This document shows, in pieces, positions 6,740 to 9,144 of a stretch of 9,144 nucleotides of DNA; the stretch's first letter is position 1, and every line of letters starts with the position of its first letter. The DNA is from JAXJQF01 sp036311285 (GTDB lineage Bacteria > Pseudomonadota > Gammaproteobacteria > Enterobacterales > Succinivibrionaceae). The position numbers and the translations under genes were made by a program. The notes beneath the pieces are model-generated. The model did not search any database and had not been told where the DNA came from. It saw nothing but the letters and a program-made list of their open reading frames with translations. The stretch is taken from positions 1-9,144 of the forward strand of contig JAXJQF010000100.1 in NCBI GenBank assembly GCA_036311285.1, given 5' to 3'.

Positions 6740-7942
6740 ATGTCAAACAAACCAATTTTAAATCCATTCTTTGGAGAATACGGTGGGATGTATGTTCCTC
6801 AATTGTTAGTACCAGCACTATTACAACTTGAGAAAGCTTTTGTTGAATGCAAAGATGATCCTGAATTTAGAAAAGAATTAAATGATCTTTTATTTAACTA
6901 TGCAGGTCGTCCAACTCCATTAACATTATGTAGAAATATTACAAAAGGAACAAAGACTAAACTTTATTTAAAGCGTGAAGACCTTGTTCACGGTGGTGCA
7001 CATAAGACTAACCAAGTATTAGGTCAAGCTTTATTAGCTAAACGAATTGGTAAAAAGAGAATTATTGCAGAAACTGGAGCTGGCCAACATGGTGTTGCAA
7101 CTGCTATTGTTTGTGCCCTATTAGGTCTTGAATGCGTAATTTACATGGGTGCAACAGACATCGAAAGACAAAAACCAAATGTATTTAGAATGCGTTTAAT
7201 GGGAGCAGAAGTAAGACCTGTTACTACAGGTATTGCAACATTAAAGGAAGCTTGTAATGAGGCATTACGCGACTGGGCAACAACATTTGAAGATACTCAC
7301 TATATGTTAGGTACTGCTGCAGGCCCTCACCCATTCCCAACAATCGTTAAAGAATTCCAAAAGATTATTGGTGAAGAAGCTAAGAAGCAATTTAAAGAAT
7401 TTGAAAATGGCATGTTACCAGATTATGTTGTTGCTGCTGTTGGTGGCGGTTCAAATGCAATTGGTATCTTCACTGATTTCGTAAAAGAAGAAAGTGTTAA
7501 GTTAATCGGTGTTGAACCAGGTGGTTTCGGTATTGAGACAGGAAAACATGGGGCTCCATTAGGACATGGTGACAAAGGTATTTTCTTCGGTTCGAAATCA
7601 TACAACATGCAGGATAAATATGGTCAAATCCATGAATCACACTCAGTTTCTGCAGGCTTAGACTTCCCGTCTGTTGGTCCAGAACATGCGTATTTAAGAG
7701 ATACAAAGCGTGCTGAATATGTTTCAATCACAGATGAAGAAGCTTTATCAACGTTTAAGGAATTATCATTACATGAAGGTATCATTCCTGCATTAGAATC
7801 ATCTCATGCAGTAGCCCAGGCTTTAAAAATGGCAAGAGCAAATCCTGATAAAGAAATGACAATTATTGCGAACTTATCTGGTCGTGGTGATAAGGACTTA
7901 TTCACCGTTGCAAATATATTAGAAAAAAGAGGTGAATTTTAA
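6740..7942 (+). CDS. trpB: Tryptophan synthase beta chain (TrpB)
   Basis: PLP enzyme that condenses indole, channelled from TrpA, with L-serine to give tryptophan; it forms the alpha2-beta2 complex. The 400 residues match the family (E. coli 397). Visible are FGEYGGMYVP (11-20), GRPTPL (56-61), the PLP lysine Lys89 in GGAHKTNQ, catalytic Glu111 in ETGAGQHG (111-118), the phosphate-binding loop GGGSNA (235-240), and NLSGRGDKD near the C-terminus. The start has AAGGA (6728-6732) at 7-base spacing. The 45-base gap after trpCF is the widest in the operon and shows no terminator or evident promoter. Codon use looks more biased towards GGT, CGT and GCA than in trpCF, which leans on AGA and ATA; this may reflect higher expression. 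The stop overlaps the trpA start (TAATG). It contains a single Trp (residue 179). Confidence 0.98.
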   Translation: MSNKPILNPFFGEYGGMYVPQLLVPALLQLEKAFVECKDDPEFRKELNDLLFNYAGRPTPLTLCRNITKGTKTKLYLKREDLVHGGAHKTNQVLGQALLAKRIGKKRIIAETGAGQHGVATAIVCALLGLECVIYMGATDIERQKPNVFRMRLMGAEVRPVTTGIATLKEACNEALRDWATTFEDTHYMLGTAAGPHPFPTIVKEFQKIIGEEAKKQFKEFENGMLPDYVVAAVGGGSNAIGIFTDFVKEESVKLIGVEPGGFGIETGKHGAPLGHGDKGIFFGSKSYNMQDKYGQIHESHSVSAGLDFPSVGPEHAYLRDTKRAEYVSITDEEALSTFKELSLHEGIIPALESSHAVAQALKMARANPDKEMTIIANLSGRGDKDLFTVANILEKRGEF

Positions 7943-8757
7943 TGAGCCGTTATACAAAACTATTTGAAGAATTAGCAAAAAAGAACGAAGGTGCATTCGT
8001 TCCATTTATGAACATTGGTGATCCTTCAGTTGAAGCTTCAGAAAGAGTATTATCAGCATTAGTTGAAGGTGGTGCCGACGCTCTAGAATTAGGTATTCCT
8101 TTTTCAGATCCTGGTGCAGATGGTCCAGTAATCCAACGTTCAGATAAAAGAGCATTAGATGCTGGAGCAAATACTGTAAATTGCTTTGAAGTTATCAAAA
8201 AAATTCGTAACAAATACCCTGACCTTCCAATTGGTTTACTAATGTATATCAATTTAGTTTATGCTCCAGGTATTGAAAACTTCTTTAAGATGTGTGAAGA
8301 CGCTGGTGTTGACTCTGTATTAATTCCAGATGTTCCACTACCAATGATGGAAATTGAAACATTCTGGCATGAACTTGCTGAAAAGCACAACGTTGATATA
8401 GTTATGCTTGCTCCACCTAATACTGACGATGAGTCATTAGCAAGAATTGCAAAACTATGTAAAGGTTACATCTACCTAGTTAGTAGAAAAGGTATTACTG
8501 GGGTTGAAAAACCGGGTGATAAACCTACTAAACACATTATCCAACACTTAAAGGATAACGGTGCTCCACCTGCATTACTTGGTTTTGGTATTAGTAAACC
8601 AGAACAAGTAAAAGAAGCAATAGAAGAAGGTGCGGCAGGAGCAATCACTGGTAGTGCAATTGTTAAAATTGTAGAAGAACACTTAAACGATTTAGACACA
8701 ATGTGTTCTGAAATCACTAAGTTTGCCAAAGCAATGAAAGCTGCTACAATCAAATAA
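7942..8757 (+). CDS. trpA: Tryptophan synthase alpha chain (TrpA)
   Basis: Cleaves indole-3-glycerol phosphate to indole and glyceraldehyde 3-phosphate; the indole passes through a tunnel to TrpB. The 271 residues (E. coli 268) form a single TIM barrel. Catalytic Glu49 and Asp60 sit in LELGIPFSDPGADGP (48-62). The active-site loop reads SRKGITG, and phosphate-binding GFGIS and GSAIVK follow. The ending KAATIK resembles the KAATRS end of the E. coli protein. Residue 58 is Gly in SDPGADGP where E. coli has Leu; this loop carries a catalytic Asp and contacts TrpB, but position 58 varies in the family and I do not read it as inactivating. The start overlaps the trpB stop by one base, with GAGGTGA (7929-7935) at 6-base spacing, so the two subunits should be made in equal amounts. 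It is the last gene before the operon terminator. Confidence 0.98.
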   Translation: MSRYTKLFEELAKKNEGAFVPFMNIGDPSVEASERVLSALVEGGADALELGIPFSDPGADGPVIQRSDKRALDAGANTVNCFEVIKKIRNKYPDLPIGLLMYINLVYAPGIENFFKMCEDAGVDSVLIPDVPLPMMEIETFWHELAEKHNVDIVMLAPPNTDDESLARIAKLCKGYIYLVSRKGITGVEKPGDKPTKHIIQHLKDNGAPPALLGFGISKPEQVKEAIEEGAAGAITGSAIVKIVEEHLNDLDTMCSEITKFAKAMKAATIK

Positions 8758-8792
8758 AATGTAAATAACTTTAACAGTTAGTTTTACAGTTT

Positions 8793-8827
8793 AAAAGTAA
8801 GTAAGAAATTATTCTTACTTACTTTTT
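8793..8827 (+). terminator. Intrinsic terminator of the trp operon
   Basis: AAAAGTAAGTAAGAA (8793-8807) and its exact complement (8812-8826) form a 15-bp perfect stem with the 4-base loop ATTA, beginning 35 bases after the trpA stop. The downstream arm runs into a five-T tract (8823-8827). The flanking A/T runs give it some capacity to act on the minus strand too. The stem is long but AT-rich, in keeping with the genome. Confidence 0.9.
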
Positions 8828-9047
8828 ATATATATTAAAAAAACTATAATCAAAACGTATTTTATTTACAAATCGGTAACATCTTAGACATAACCAATCG
8901 CAAACAAGAGTAAAGAGAACTTTTTTATAACAACTTCGCTATGTAATAAGTTTGGATACTTTTACTCTATAATTTATACGTTCTAATTTACATGTGTTCA
9001 CACTATAAATTTAATCAAAAATCTTAGCGTATTAATTCATTTTTTTT
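8828..9047. other. AT-rich spacer between trp terminator and putative IS end
   Basis: No open frame of useful length was found on either strand. The only structure I noticed is an inverted repeat AGAGTAAA (8907-8914) / TTTACTCT (8961-8968) that encloses a smaller AACTT/AAGTT pairing (8932-8936 and 8948-8952). A TATAAT (8968-8973) overlaps its end but has no -35. The stretch ends in a run of eight T (9040-9047). Confidence 0.5.
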
Positions 9048-9144
9048 GGCTCTTCACGGATTTGTCGGGAGTCCTATGGTAGACTTATACCTAATCAATG
9101 TAAAGAAATAGTCTTCATCTCGGTAGCCATATGCTATACGTTTG
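9048..9144. mobile_element. Putative terminal end of an ISL3-family insertion sequence (partial)
   Basis: GGCTCTTCACGGATTTG starts abruptly at 9048 after a run of eight T. Its base composition is clearly richer in G and C than the 200 bases before it. ISL3-family elements characteristically have terminal inverted repeats beginning GGCTCTT, often GGCTCTTCACGGA in proteobacterial members, and duplicate 8 bp of AT-rich target; the T8 run would be that duplication. Only 97 bases are in the window, with no transposase start seen and no second inverted repeat to confirm it. The short frames here are probably not genes. The call rests on recalled similarity to the family ends. Confidence 0.45.

Noticed and set aside
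8968..8973. Perfect TATAAT as a promoter for the right-hand element
   Set aside because: No -35 at the right distance and no extended -10; such hexamers are expected by chance in this AT-rich spacer.
9048..9144. Open + frame running through the putative IS end to the window edge
   Set aside because: The translation does not resemble an ISL3 transposase start, has no start codon with a ribosome site, and spans the inverted repeat itself.

Overview
The window is AT-rich bacterial DNA dominated by a complete tryptophan biosynthesis operon, trpL-trpE-trpGD-trpCF-trpB-trpA, all on the + strand (about 1774-8757). The gene order, both fusions (glutaminase plus phosphoribosyltransferase in TrpGD; indole-glycerol-phosphate synthase plus PRA isomerase in TrpCF) and the ribosome-mediated attenuator match the enteric/Vibrio/Pasteurella type of trp operon. 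I therefore infer a low-GC gammaproteobacterium. A gut lineage such as Succinivibrionaceae would also fit the pullulanase fragment at the left edge, but the genus is a guess.

Layout. 1-140 (- strand): a piece of a GH13 pullulanase-like enzyme, open to the left edge of the window and without a start codon or N-terminal part on its 5' side. 141-880: about 740 bases of very AT-rich DNA without a credible gene. 881-1621 (+): a small outer-membrane beta-barrel protein of unknown role, with a signal peptide and a C-terminal phenylalanine. 1622-2008: the trp control region, with a weak promoter candidate overlapped by a palindrome, a 16-codon leader peptide with three consecutive Trp codons, mutually exclusive hairpins, and an intrinsic terminator. 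2009-8757: the five structural genes, tightly packed, with 1-base TAATG overlaps at trpE/trpGD and trpB/trpA, exactly the pairs whose products form complexes. 8793-8827: a strong intrinsic terminator closing the operon. 8828-9047: AT-rich spacer. 9048-9144: what looks like the terminal inverted repeat of an ISL3-type insertion sequence, running off the window.

The operon encodes every step from chorismate to tryptophan. TrpE and the TrpG half make anthranilate, the TrpD half adds phosphoribose, TrpCF isomerises and closes the ring to indole-3-glycerol phosphate, and TrpA/TrpB convert this with serine to tryptophan. Expression should be set by charged tRNA-Trp through the leader peptide. TrpE keeps the residues associated with feedback inhibition by tryptophan.

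I do not see a new biological system here. The observations most worth a second look are the fully readable attenuator, the palindrome that sits where the trp operator sits in E. coli but lacks its CTAG core, the decapitated pullulanase, the ISL3-like end next to an 8-T run, and the N-terminal extension of TrpCF.
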